From Robinsoniella peoriensis (GTDB lineage Bacteria; Bacillota; Clostridia; Lachnospirales; Lachnospiraceae), in NCBI RefSeq assembly GCF_000797495.1, contig NZ_JTGN01000002.1, positions 590,419-654,418 of the forward strand: DNA of 64,000 bases. The letters run 5' to 3'. Below the pieces are notes generated by a model. The model was given only the letters and a program-made list of their open reading frames with translations. It did not search any database and was not told where the DNA came from. Position numbers and translations under genes: made by a program. Of the stretch, positions 35,201 to 46,656 are shown piece after piece (position 1 is the first letter of the stretch; the number at the start of each line of letters is the position of its first letter).

Positions 35201-38200
35201 GCAGGACCGGTAATTGATAAGTTCGAGATTACACCAAATGAAATTGACTACGTGAAGTTCCAGATAGATGCATCAGCAGGAGAACACGGAAGTATCAGTG
35301 ATGCAGGTGATAATGAGGTTTATCAGGGAACAGATAAGAAATTTGTGATCACACCAGAGGCTAATTACAAAATTGATGATGTATTAGTAAATGGCGAATC
35401 GGTGAAAGACCAGTTAGTAGTGGAGGATGAAGCAGCAAATTCATATTCTTATACTTTTGTAAATGTTCAGGCAAACAGCACCATTGAAGCTTCCTTTGTA
35501 TTTGACCATTATACAGAAGCACTGCCATTTGCATTCCCTTCCGATGACAGCACAGTTAATTTAGAAGCGGAGCACTTTACCTTATATCCGGTAAATACGG
35601 ATAAGTATGTAAGAATTTCCGATAAGGCTAATGCAAGCAACGGAAAAGAAATCAACTGGTTTGAAACAGGAAATGTAATTAAACTTCCATTTACCGCAGC
35701 TCAGGCAGGTACCTATACACTCACCGCAACTTACAGAAGCGGAAGAAACTCCTCAGCACCAAATGCATTTGTATGGAGCGGTACCAACGTAGTAAGCGGC
35801 AGCCAGGATGTATCCGGACCGGATGCAAATGTCTATAAAACAGTAGAACTTCCAATTGTAGTGACGAAAGCAGGTGCAGGTGAACTGGTATTTACAGCAG
35901 ATGTAAAAGCAGGACCGGTAATCGATAAGTTCGATGTACAGTTTACAGCTCCGGCTGCACCGGTAGAAAGTGTAGAACTGGATAAGACCAGGGCAACACT
36001 GACCCAGGTGGGAGAGACCCTGCAGTTAACTGCAACGGTAGCACCTGAAAATGCAACGAATAAAAACGTAACCTGGGAGTCATCCAATCCAGAGGCAGCA
36101 ACGGTAGATGAAAACGGACTGGTAACAGCAGTTGCAACCGGAACGGCTAATATTACCGTAACCACCGAAGACGGAAATATGACAGCGTCCTGTGAAGTTA
36201 CAGTAGGGCTTCGGGTAACCGGAATTGCCTTTGACGTAACCGAAAAAACCTTAACGGCTTCAGGAGAAACATTCCAGTTAAATCCTGTATTTACACCGCA
36301 GGATGCAATGAACAAAGAATTAACCTGGAGATCTACAAATGAAAGTGCAGCAACAGTAGATCAGAGTGGTCTGGTTACAGCAGCAGCAAATGGGAATACA
36401 GAAATTGTAGCCATTACAAAAGATGGCGGCTATGTGGCTGCATGCAGAGTAAATGTAGAAATACCAGTGAGAGCAGAAAGTGTATCGCTGGATCGTACAA
36501 CTGCAGAAATCACAACAGAAAATGGAAATATCCAGTTGACAGCAACCGTTAATCCAGAGAATGCCACCAACAAAAATGTAAGCTGGGTATCTTCTGATCC
36601 GGATATCGCGTCAGTTGATGGAAATGGTCTGGTTACCGCAGTTTCGGATGGGCCGGCAACGATTACCGTTACTACGGAAGATGGCGGATTCACCGCAGTA
36701 TGTGAAGTTACCGTAGCAATTGTACCAGAGGTTATACCGGTAGAAGGTATCACAATGGATATTACGGAACACACCATGCAGAAAGCAGGCGAAATACTGC
36801 AGTTAAAACCGCAGGTTCAGCCGTCTAATGCAAGCAATCAGAAAATAACTTATAATTCCTCCAATCCGGAGGCAGCAACCGTTGATGAAAATGGCTGTGT
36901 AACAGCAATTGCAAATGGTGATGCAGTGATAACGGCAACAACAGAGGATGGCGGATTTGAAGCAGCCTGCACCATTAAGGTAGCCATTCCGGTTGGAGTT
37001 ACAGAGCTTATCTTAGATAAGAAAGAAGCAACCCTGACAAAAGCAGGAGAGACGTTAGAATTACACGAAACAGTAATGCCGGAAAATGCAACAAATAAAA
37101 ATGTAACCTGGATATCTACGATGCCGGAAGTTGCAGATGTAGATCAGGGTGTGGTAACTGCAGCAGCAGATGGAACGACTACTATTATTGCATTGACGGA
37201 AGACGGGCATTTTACAGCAACCTGCCAGATAACAGTTTCCATTGTGAAACCGGTAACCGGAATCTCCTTAAAGGAAACTCATTTAAAATTCAGCAAAGCA
37301 GGAGAGACCGCACAGCTGAAAGCAGTCATAGCACCAGAAGATGCCACCAATAAGAATGTTGCCTGGACCTCTTCCGATTCAAAAGTGGCAGAAGTGGACA
37401 AGAACGGTGTGGTAACTGCAATTGCAGATGGAAAAGCAATTATCACAGTAAAATCAGAGGATGGAGCATTTATGGCATCCTGTGAGGCAGAGGTTAAGAT
37501 TGATAAACCTGTAATCTCCGTAACCGGAGTAAGCCTGAATAAAACAAATGCTGTATTATACGGCAAAGGGGCAAGCCTTCAGCTGAAAGCAGAGGTTTAT
37601 CCTGAAAATGCAGCAAATAAAAAGGTAACCTGGACGTCTAAGGATAAAAAAGTAGCAAAAGTTGATTCCAATGGAAAAGTTACGGCTGTATCTAATGGAA
37701 AAACGGAAATTATTGTGAAAACAGCAGATGGAAATATTACAGCAAAATGTACCATTACGGTTAAGGAGGATAATAAACCGGCAGTCGTAAAACCAGGCAG
37801 GGTTACGAATGTAAAAGTCAGCAATAATGCAACGCATTCAATGAAAGTGACCTGGAATAAAGTAAAAGGTGCGGATACTTACCGGGTATACGTATACAAT
37901 CAAAAGTTCAAGAAATGGTCAAAGGCAGGAACTACAAATGAAACAGGCATGACAATTAAAAGACTGCCGGTTGGTATGGAATGCCAGGTCAAAGTTGCAG
38001 CAGTAAATAAAACCGGAAAAGGTGCTTATTCAACTGCAGTAACCACAGCTACAAGGCCAAATAAAGTAACATTAAAGTCTGTAAAGAAAAATACGGCAGA
38101 CAGTGTAAAACTTACATTCAAAAATGTAAGAAGCGATGGCTTTGCAGTTTACATGAAAGCAGGCAAGGGAAAATATAAAAAAGTTGATACAGCAAAAACC

Positions 38201-38329
38201 ACAACAGCCGTTGTAAATAAACTGAAAAAAGGCACAACCTACAGCTTTAAAGTACGTGCGTACGTAAAAGCAGATGGAAAAACCTTCTATGGAAAATATT
38301 CCAATGTAATTACTTATAAAATGAAGTAA
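32240..38329 (+). CDS. Secreted modular GH29 alpha-L-fucosidase with CBM, Big_2 and FN3 domains
   Basis: 2029 residues. A signal peptide (about 1-35) precedes a GH29 catalytic domain (about 55-410) with HHDGFCIWRS and the nucleophile region VWMDGA (Asp232). Next are an F5/8C-like domain (415-535), a beta-sandwich (545-675), a Calx-beta-like domain (690-790), a FIVAR-like helical hairpin (795-850), two similar CBM6/35-like domains (about 870-1000 and 1090-1215) around an InlB_B_2-like repeat, seven Big_2 repeats of about 83 residues (1240-1842), and two FN3-type domains to the end. No LPXTG motif or C-terminal membrane anchor is seen, so it is probably released or bound non-covalently. It should cleave terminal fucose from host or milk glycans outside the cell. 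The Big_2 copies are diverged, not recent duplications. Confidence 0.92.
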   Translation: MKKTWKRFVSSAMTAAMIVPGVLAPVSSMSVKAEAQGANREGVYSIDLSDNGTAAPAPWGVTPSQNQYDYQKQELAAFCHFGMNTYTNTEWGNGKESPSSFALENDFDADNMVKSLQDAGFKKLIITAKHHDGFCIWRSEYTDHDLESTDYKGDVLKEISAACTKYDMDMGLYLSPWDVNNPSYGYRDEQGNPTDKEHDVLDYNKYYNNQLQEILGNNEYGNNGHFVEVWMDGAKGDGSMAQDYDFDLWFDTIQKNEGIASKKYESDCMLFGAQSRTTVRWIGNESGFANEETWSKSRVDKERDTIDSRQVGGATSGYHDGNQWTVPEVDAKITSGWFWGPGKKTPLSLEQLSNMYFDSVGHGAVLLLNIPPNREGTIDQPILDRVAEFGTNINETFKKNLAAQEGVTISASSVRGDDIAYSPDNLKDNNDDTYWTMDDGSTTGSITIDLGSTKTFDVVSIEEAIKLGQRVSSFTVEYQNQGGEWKKFAEGTTIGPKKLCRKTPVKADKVRINITGSYAVPVISEVGLYKASQGFEVGQAIPDGLDNIDIKDTDTADGIGFEIGNGWTQETGSQYTNGTNMWANPRAEVTLKFKGTKAWLLGTQDPNHGTADLYIDGASEPVTIDTSASKRAVGQVLYETPDLEDGQHTIRLVVKNKAIGLEAALSLNNGGKGMFELEQSSYTVPEDTVNEFVVKRIGGSKGRATVLFQDNPGTAVQSEYIPTEGIELVFEEGETEKTAHVTTKRQTLNTGDLYFSVDLVEPSDGTVLGFKPSARVTITDADKITKAMVSELIASTDSLVSAYYKEDSWNAMLDAKKEAQKVVDNESPTGVAITNAYNNLKAAIDGLVSRDPYTEEDPFVFPAYKDQSKLLEAEFFALDPIEGDKYVRITESDQASNGKEVNWFEPGNKIILHYTAEKAGTYNLEATYRSGRAQNNPNAFVWSGDKIESGSQDVYGEDGASEYHKVVLPIKITEAGAGTLIFTADAKAGPVIDKFEITPNEIDYVKFQIDASAGEHGSISDAGDNEVYQGTDKKFVITPEANYKIDDVLVNGESVKDQLVVEDEAANSYSYTFVNVQANSTIEASFVFDHYTEALPFAFPSDDSTVNLEAEHFTLYPVNTDKYVRISDKANASNGKEINWFETGNVIKLPFTAAQAGTYTLTATYRSGRNSSAPNAFVWSGTNVVSGSQDVSGPDANVYKTVELPIVVTKAGAGELVFTADVKAGPVIDKFDVQFTAPAAPVESVELDKTRATLTQVGETLQLTATVAPENATNKNVTWESSNPEAATVDENGLVTAVATGTANITVTTEDGNMTASCEVTVGLRVTGIAFDVTEKTLTASGETFQLNPVFTPQDAMNKELTWRSTNESAATVDQSGLVTAAANGNTEIVAITKDGGYVAACRVNVEIPVRAESVSLDRTTAEITTENGNIQLTATVNPENATNKNVSWVSSDPDIASVDGNGLVTAVSDGPATITVTTEDGGFTAVCEVTVAIVPEVIPVEGITMDITEHTMQKAGEILQLKPQVQPSNASNQKITYNSSNPEAATVDENGCVTAIANGDAVITATTEDGGFEAACTIKVAIPVGVTELILDKKEATLTKAGETLELHETVMPENATNKNVTWISTMPEVADVDQGVVTAAADGTTTIIALTEDGHFTATCQITVSIVKPVTGISLKETHLKFSKAGETAQLKAVIAPEDATNKNVAWTSSDSKVAEVDKNGVVTAIADGKAIITVKSEDGAFMASCEAEVKIDKPVISVTGVSLNKTNAVLYGKGASLQLKAEVYPENAANKKVTWTSKDKKVAKVDSNGKVTAVSNGKTEIIVKTADGNITAKCTITVKEDNKPAVVKPGRVTNVKVSNNATHSMKVTWNKVKGADTYRVYVYNQKFKKWSKAGTTNETGMTIKRLPVGMECQVKVAAVNKTGKGAYSTAVTTATRPNKVTLKSVKKNTADSVKLTFKNVRSDGFAVYMKAGKGKYKKVDTAKTTTAVVNKLKKGTTYSFKVRAYVKADGKTFYGKYSNVITYKMK

Positions 38330-38412
38330 TATCTCTTGAAATTGTTTTCCAACAGTGCAATAATAATAAAGCCATCATGGAATACGGTGTATGGAAGTTT
38401 ATAAAGGTTATA

Positions 38413-38442
38413 TCTGATGCCTGATTATCAGGCATCAGTTGT
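38413..38442 (+). terminator. Hairpin between the GH29 gene and fucU
   Basis: A perfect 12-bp palindrome stem with CTGATGCCTGAT at 38414-38425 and its complement at 38427-38438. The T-tail is weak (TTGTAT), so it may be a partial terminator. Confidence 0.6.
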
Positions 38443-38484
38443 ATCATAAAATTAAATCAACGCATATGTTAGGAGGACAAACAA

Positions 38485-38925
38485 ATGTTAAAAGGAATAC
38501 CACAGATTTTATCACCAGAGTTATTAAAAGTATTATGCGAGATGGGTCACAGTGACCGTCTTGTAATCTCAGACGGAAATTTCCCGGCAGAGTCCATGGG
38601 AAAAGATGCAATCGTTATCCGGTGTGACGGACATGGCGTACCGGAAATCCTGGACGCAATTTTAAAAGTATTTCCACTGGATACCTATGTGGATAATCCG
38701 GTCAACTTAATGGAAGTAATGCCGGGGGATGATGTAGAGACACCGATCTGGGATACATACAAAGAAATCGTTGCAAAGTATGACAGCCGCGGAGATAAAG
38801 CCATTGGGAACATTGAGCGTTTTGCGTTTTATGATGAAGCAAAGACGGCTTATGCAATCATTGCAACCAGTGAGAAAGCTCTTTATGCTAACATTATGCT
38901 GCAAAAAGGGGTAGTAGTAGAATAG
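38485..38925 (+). CDS. fucU: L-fucose mutarotase (RbsD/FucU family)
   Basis: 146 residues. It interconverts alpha- and beta-L-fucose so that the imported anomer can enter metabolism. FucU-type features are LKGIPQILSPELLKVLCEMGHSD, DGNFPAESMG, the substrate loop RCDGHGVPEILDAIL and the late FAFYDEAKTAYAIIATSE. The C-terminus lacks the RbsD pattern, so fucose rather than ribose is the likely substrate. The ribosome-binding site is AGGAGG. Fucose isomerase, kinase and aldolase genes are not in the window. It links the GH29 and transporter genes to fucose use. Confidence 0.9.
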   Translation: MLKGIPQILSPELLKVLCEMGHSDRLVISDGNFPAESMGKDAIVIRCDGHGVPEILDAILKVFPLDTYVDNPVNLMEVMPGDDVETPIWDTYKEIVAKYDSRGDKAIGNIERFAFYDEAKTAYAIIATSEKALYANIMLQKGVVVE

Positions 38926-39259
38926 AAGAAACAGGTATTTACCTCACCCGCAAACTGTGACTCACAGCTCCCATATAGAAATTTTCAAACACGCTCTAGA
39001 GCTTTGGAAGGTATTCTAAAAAAATACCGGCCAAAGCTCTTATTATATAAGATATTATTACATCCATGTATAAAATTCCAATTTCTGCAAATATTATTTA
39101 GGCAATAATGTGTAAAAAATAACATTCCAGTTAAAAGTTTGTCAAATATATATAAAAAATACCGAAAGTTTTGTGTATTATTTAGTGAAATAACTAGACA
39201 TTATCTGGAAAATGTTTTAAGATAATATTACGGTAAAATATCGTAAAGGAGGCAGGCGT
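38926..39259 (+). other. Intergenic region between fucU and the ATP synthase operon
   Basis: No gene is seen in these 334 bp. A long hairpin, AGAGCTTTGG (38998-39007) with CCAAAGCTCT (39031-39040), contains an inner GGTATT/AATACC and lies where a terminator for fucU is expected, though its T-tail is poor. Just before it is the dispersed motif ATTTTCAAACACGCTCT (38981-38997). A probable promoter for the atp operon is TAGACA (39195-39200), 17 bp, TAAGAT (39218-39223). Confidence 0.6.
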
Positions 39260-39490
39260 GTGAAATATAAAAAAGATGTTTTTCGTTCACTGGCGATGAT
39301 AACTCAGATTGGCATCAGCATGTTGGCCCCCATAATTTTGTGCGTATTTGTTGGATACTGGCTGGATCGGAAATTCGGCTGGAATACCACGATCGTTCTT
39401 CTTATTCTGGGTATCCTTGCCGGTGGACGCAATTGTTACATGCTATTAAAGGATATGGTGAATACAGGAGGAAAGAAAAAGGATGATTAA
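39260..39490 (+). CDS. atpZ: AtpZ/AtpI-family small F0-associated protein
   Basis: 76 residues with two hydrophobic helices separated by GYWLDRKFGWNT, the typical AtpZ hairpin (IAPIILCVFVGYWLD-like). It heads the ATP synthase operon, as in many Firmicutes. The family is proposed to help assemble the c-ring or supply Mg2+/Ca2+. The start is GTG 39260 after AAAGGAGG. It overlaps atpI by 8 bases. Confidence 0.85.
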   Translation: MKYKKDVFRSLAMITQIGISMLAPIILCVFVGYWLDRKFGWNTTIVLLILGILAGGRNCYMLLKDMVNTGGKKKDD

Positions 39491-39872
39491 GAAGTTAAAT
39501 CCTGTATCAAAAGAGCTGATTCTTGGCATTCTAATATGTGGGGTTATATTTCAATTTTCACTAATATGGCTATCCGGTTCAAAGGTGCTCTATACTACCG
39601 GGTTGTGGATCGGAATTGCAATCTCTGTTTTTCTGGCGGTTCATATGAACTGGTCTATTGAAAATGCAGTGGAAATGGATGAAAAGGGCGCTGTCAGTCA
39701 CATGAAAAAAATGTTTATGCTGCGGGCGCTGGTAGTGGTAGTAGTATTTTTTGGCACGTATCTGCTTAAACTGGGAGATGTTGTCGCAGTATTTTTGGGG
39801 TTATTTGGATTAAAGATAGGAGCTTATCTGCAGCCGGTTCTCCATCGTTTAATTCAAAAAATAAAAAAATAA
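39483..39872 (+). CDS. atpI: ATP synthase subunit I (AtpI)
   Basis: 129 residues, four hydrophobic helices, an ATP-synt_I family protein placed between atpZ and atpB. It is a c-ring assembly chaperone or accessory in relatives. ATG 39483 lies within the 3' end of atpZ, giving translational coupling. Sequence conservation in this family is weak; position and topology carry the call. Confidence 0.82.
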   Translation: MIKKLNPVSKELILGILICGVIFQFSLIWLSGSKVLYTTGLWIGIAISVFLAVHMNWSIENAVEMDEKGAVSHMKKMFMLRALVVVVVFFGTYLLKLGDVVAVFLGLFGLKIGAYLQPVLHRLIQKIKK

Positions 39873-39891
39873 AGAAAAGGAAGGTGAGAAC

Positions 39892-40626
39892 GTGGGAAAT
39901 GCGTATCTTTGTCAGGGCCAGCTGCTGGCTGCGGGCGGTGAGGTAGATTTTATGATTCACGGTCTGTTCAAATACAAACTGTTTGGACAGGAATTCTATA
40001 TCACGACCACCCATGTCAGTATATTGATCGTTATGATCATTCTTCTGGTATTTGCTGTTATAGCAAACCGCAAGATGAAAAATCCCGATGAGATACCGCG
40101 GGGATTTCAGAATGCGGTGGAAATGATTGTAGAGATGCTGGACAAAATGGTACATGGAAGCATGGGAAAATACGCAGGCAAATTTGCAAATTACATCGGT
40201 TCCATATTTTTGTTTATCTTTGTCAGTAATATCTCCGGACTATTTGGCCTCAGGCCGCCCACTGCGGATTATGGTGTTACGCTGCCGCTTGGTATTATGA
40301 CATTTGCTATTATTCAGTACAATAATATCAGATACAATAAGTTTGGTGCACTGACTGGCTTATTTAAGCCGCTGCCATTTTTGTTTCCGATCAATCTGAT
40401 TGGTGAAATTGCGGTACCATTTTCACTGTCGCTGCGTTTGTTCGGCAATATTTTATCCGGTACCGTAATGATGTCACTGATTTATACGCTGCTGGCACCG
40501 ATTGCAATCGGATGGCCGGGATTTTTACACATCTACTTTGATATCTTTTCCGGCGCAATACAGACCTATGTGTTCTGTATGCTGACGATGGTATTCGTAA
40601 CTGATAAGCTTCCGGGTGAGGCATAG
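39892..40626 (+). CDS. atpB: F0F1 ATP synthase subunit a
   Basis: 244 residues, a membrane subunit that forms the ion half-channels. The essential arginine is in IGEIAVPFSLSLRLFGNILSGTVM, with the family GNI motif. The start is GTG 39892 after GGAAGGTGAG, the same context as the sugar transporter ATPase gene. It is followed by a 189-bp gap with a hairpin and tandem repeats before atpE. Confidence 0.95.
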   Translation: MGNAYLCQGQLLAAGGEVDFMIHGLFKYKLFGQEFYITTTHVSILIVMIILLVFAVIANRKMKNPDEIPRGFQNAVEMIVEMLDKMVHGSMGKYAGKFANYIGSIFLFIFVSNISGLFGLRPPTADYGVTLPLGIMTFAIIQYNNIRYNKFGALTGLFKPLPFLFPINLIGEIAVPFSLSLRLFGNILSGTVMMSLIYTLLAPIAIGWPGFLHIYFDIFSGAIQTYVFCMLTMVFVTDKLPGEA

Positions 40627-40628
40627 CT

Positions 40629-40662
40629 CCTGAACGATTGTGCAGGGTGGCTATTGTTCAGG
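40629..40662 (+). promoter_or_regulatory. Hairpin in the atpB-atpE gap
   Basis: CTGAAC (40630-40635) pairs with GTTCAG (40656-40661) directly after the atpB stop. It may protect the upstream mRNA end or help set the high atpE expression that c-ring stoichiometry needs. Confidence 0.45.
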
Positions 40663-40673
40663 GTGGATATAAC

Positions 40674-40729
40674 GTAAAATCAATGATGTAAATTCGATGA
40701 CGTAAAATTAATGAATTAAAATCAATGAC
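40674..40729 (+). repeat. Four 14-bp tandem repeats between atpB and atpE
   Basis: The units are GTAAAATCAATGAT, GTAAATTCGATGAC, GTAAAATTAATGAA and TTAAAATCAATGAC, in perfect 14-bp register. They are untranslated and AT-rich. A U-rich or A-rich element ahead of atpE enhances its translation in other bacteria, so a similar role is possible. Confidence 0.75.
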
Positions 40730-40791
40730 GTAAGCAGAGCAGGAATAATGAAAGAGTTTTGAAGTTATCACGCAATAATAAAGAATTATAA

Positions 40792-41082
<291 letters not shown>

Positions 41083-41122
41083 GAGAAATAGGTCTGAATA
41101 ATAAGCGAAAGGAGGCGAAACC

Positions 41123-41638
41123 TTGGAACGATTATTTAATCTGGACCCGCAGTTGATTCATGACGCGGTGCTGCTTATGATCTCGATGTTTGTAATGTTT
41201 ACTTTCCTGTCATATCTGCTGTTTAATCCTGCAAGAAATATGCTGAAAAAGCGTCAGGATAAGATCAAATCAGATATTGACACGGCTGCACGGGATAAAG
41301 AAGATGCGAAAAAGCTTATGGAGGAATACGACAGAAGGCTCAAAGACATCAATAAAGAAGCAGAAGAAATCCTGAGTGCTGCCAGACAAAAAGCACTGAA
41401 GAATGAAGCCAGGATCATAGAAGAGGCGAAGGAAGAGGCTGGCAGAATTATGGCCAGAGCAAATGCCCAGGTGGAAATGGAAAGAAAGAAAGCGGCAGAT
41501 GATATGAAGAAAGAAATAATATCCATTGCTTCGCTTATGGCTGGTAAAGTTGTGAAGGCTTCTATCGATATGGAAGTCCAGGATTCATTAATAGAGGATA
41601 CTTTAAAGGAAATAGGTGATCAGACATGGCAAAGTTAG
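41123..41638 (+). CDS. atpF: F0F1 ATP synthase subunit b
   Basis: 171 residues. One N-terminal membrane helix (about 10-32) and a long charged coiled coil (35-150, with repeats of Ala, Lys and Glu such as EEAKEEAGRIMARANAQ) form the peripheral stalk. The start is TTG 41123 after AAAGGAGG with 7-base spacing. It overlaps atpH by 13 bases. Confidence 0.94.
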   Translation: MERLFNLDPQLIHDAVLLMISMFVMFTFLSYLLFNPARNMLKKRQDKIKSDIDTAARDKEDAKKLMEEYDRRLKDINKEAEEILSAARQKALKNEARIIEEAKEEAGRIMARANAQVEMERKKAADDMKKEIISIASLMAGKVVKASIDMEVQDSLIEDTLKEIGDQTWQS

Positions 41639-42177
41639 CTTCGAAAGTATACGGCGACGCCCTGTTTGAAGTTGGACTGGAAAAGGCAAGATTAGGGGAA
41701 TTAGAGGAAGAAGTTCTGGCTGTAAAGCGGATTCTTTTGGAAAATCCGGAATTTGAGCAGCTGATGCTTCATCCTAAGATTGACAATGATAATAAGATCA
41801 AAGCAATTGAGTCTGTTTTTAAGGACAGAATCTCGGACGATTGTGTGGGACTTTTAGTCATTGTTGTTACAAAGGGGCGTTACAAAGAGCTTCCCCGGAT
41901 ATTTGATTATTTTATTGCGAAAGTAAAGGAATATAATAAAATTGGAATTGCGCAGATTACATCCGCGGTTCCGTTAAAAGATGACTGGAAAAAGAAAATT
42001 GAGGCAAAACTGTTAGAGACAACGGACTATGTGAAAATGGAAATGAACTTTCATGTGGATGACAGTCTGATCGGCGGATTGATTATCCGGATTGGAGACC
42101 GTGTAGTGGACAGCAGTATTAGAAGTCATCTTGTGGATCTCACTGGGAAGCTTACCAAGATTTCCCTGGAAGCCTGA
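41626..42177 (+). CDS. atpH: F0F1 ATP synthase subunit delta
   Basis: 183 residues, OSCP/delta family. The N-terminal six-helix bundle starts ASKVYGDALFEVGLEKARLG, and the C-terminal signature GGLIIRIGDRVVDSSIRSHL links F1 to the b stalk. ATG 41626 lies inside the end of atpF. The length is normal. Confidence 0.95.
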   Translation: MAKLASKVYGDALFEVGLEKARLGELEEEVLAVKRILLENPEFEQLMLHPKIDNDNKIKAIESVFKDRISDDCVGLLVIVVTKGRYKELPRIFDYFIAKVKEYNKIGIAQITSAVPLKDDWKKKIEAKLLETTDYVKMEMNFHVDDSLIGGLIIRIGDRVVDSSIRSHLVDLTGKLTKISLEA

Positions 42178-43779
<1,602 letters not shown>

Positions 43780-43808
43780 GATGAAAATCGTTTAGAAAGG
43801 GTGATACA

Positions 43809-44666
43809 ATGGCTTCGATGAGAGATATTAGGCGGCGCCGGGCAGGTATAACCAGTATTCAGCAGATTACCAAGGCAATGAAGCTGGTATCCACCGTAAA
43901 GCTGCAGAAGGCAAGAGCCCATGCAGAACAGTCTAAGCCGTATTTTGAACGTATGTATGCTGTGGTTACCTCCATGCTGGCCAGGTCAGGCAAACTGGAT
44001 CATCCCTATTTAAGACCCGGAAAGTCTCCGAAGAAAGCAGTGATAGTCATTACTTCAAACAGAGGACTTGCAGGCGGGTATAACTCCAATGTTACAAAGC
44101 TGGTAACAGCAGGAGCGTGGAAAAAGGAAGATCTGGAGATATATGCAATAGGGCGAAAGGGTAAGGAATCCCTTGAGAAAAAGGGATATCATATCCGGGG
44201 GGATTTCAGTGAGGTGATAAATGCGCCGATGTTTCAGGATGCCCAGGAGATCAGCAAAGAAGTGCTGGATGCTTTTGCCCGGGATGAGATTGGTGAAATC
44301 TATGTTGCCTATACCTCATTTAAGAATACCGTAGTTCATGAACCGAAACTGATGAAACTCCTTCCGATTGAATTTGCGGAGGGCGAATTATCAAGGGAAG
44401 ACAGGATGGCGCTTATGAATTACGAGCCTGATGAGGACGAGGCATTAAATATAATTATTCCAAAATATGTAACAAGCATCTTATATGGATCCTTTACGGA
44501 AGCTCTGGCTAGTGAAAACGGGGCCAGAATGCAGGCAATGGATGCGGCAACAAGCAACGCAGACGAAATGATAGATAAACTGGCACTTCAGTACAACCGT
44601 GCAAGGCAGGGATCTATCACACAGGAATTAACAGAAATTATTGCCGGTGCAGAGGCGATCAGCTAG
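43809..44666 (+). CDS. atpG: F0F1 ATP synthase subunit gamma
   Basis: 285 residues. The N-terminal helix (MRDIRRRRAGITSIQQITKAMKL-type) and the C-terminal helix ending ARQGSITQELTEIIAGAEAI form the rotor coiled coil. The middle Rossmann-like part contains ITSNRGLAGGYNSNV. The length is normal and it sits between alpha and beta as usual. Confidence 0.96.
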   Translation: MASMRDIRRRRAGITSIQQITKAMKLVSTVKLQKARAHAEQSKPYFERMYAVVTSMLARSGKLDHPYLRPGKSPKKAVIVITSNRGLAGGYNSNVTKLVTAGAWKKEDLEIYAIGRKGKESLEKKGYHIRGDFSEVINAPMFQDAQEISKEVLDAFARDEIGEIYVAYTSFKNTVVHEPKLMKLLPIEFAEGELSREDRMALMNYEPDEDEALNIIIPKYVTSILYGSFTEALASENGARMQAMDAATSNADEMIDKLALQYNRARQGSITQELTEIIAGAEAIS

Positions 44667-44707
44667 AGCGTGTTCTAATACAGGCTTTTGCCTGCAATAT
44701 GCAGTAA

Positions 44708-46132
<1,425 letters not shown>

Positions 46133-46186
46133 TAAGTTAAAAGGAAGCATTCATCAATGTCCATGTCTGGGACAGATAGGAGTTTT

Positions 46187-46594
46187 ATGGCGGATGAAAA
46201 ATTTTTTGAATTGGAGATCATTTCTCCGGACCGGATATTTTATCAGGGAAAGGCAAGTATGGTAGAACTCAATACTTCCGAAGGTGAAATTGGTGTTTAT
46301 AAAAACCATATTCCGCTGACCACCATACTGGTTCCGGGAATTGTAACCATTACAGAAGCTTCCGGCAAAAAAGAAGCTGCTGTTCATGCAGGTTTTATTG
46401 AAATTTTAAAAGAAAAAATAACAATTCTTGCAGAAATTGCAGAGTGGCCGGAAGAGATTGATATAAATCGTGCAAAAGAGGCCAAGGTGCGGGCGGAAAG
46501 AAGAATACAGACCCACCCCTCGGATATAAATGTAACGCGTGCCGAAATGGCTTTGCGCAAAGCATTAATCCGAATTGAACTGGCTGGAAAATAA
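46187..46594 (+). CDS. atpC: F0F1 ATP synthase subunit epsilon
   Basis: 135 residues from ATG 46187, after AGGAG (46178-46182). The N-terminal beta-sandwich has ISPDRIFYQGKASMVELNTSEGEIGV and the C-terminal helical hairpin is RAKEAKVRAERRI...ARAEMALRKALIRIEL-like. It regulates rotation and ATPase activity. Last gene of the operon. Confidence 0.95.
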   Translation: MADEKFFELEIISPDRIFYQGKASMVELNTSEGEIGVYKNHIPLTTILVPGIVTITEASGKKEAAVHAGFIEILKEKITILAEIAEWPEEIDINRAKEAKVRAERRIQTHPSDINVTRAEMALRKALIRIELAGK

Positions 46595-46607
46595 AAAAGA
46601 GAATAAA

Positions 46608-46654
46608 AACCCTCCGATTGGTGATACTTAGGTATTACGAATTGGAGGGTTTTT
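46608..46654 (+). terminator. Terminator of the atp operon containing the ywmB ribosome-binding site
   Basis: CCCTCC (46610-46615) pairs with GGAGGG (46644-46649), strengthened by GATT/AATT next to it, and T's follow. The right arm GGAGGG is also the Shine-Dalgarno sequence of the next gene (start 46657), so read-through transcripts would hide it. Confidence 0.82.
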
Positions 46655-46656
46655 GT

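Noticed and set aside
35833..36315. 160-codon minus-strand frame opposite the Big_2 region of GH29
   Set aside because: Thr/Val/Ser-rich antisense of repeats; no start signals. The sense domains are clear.
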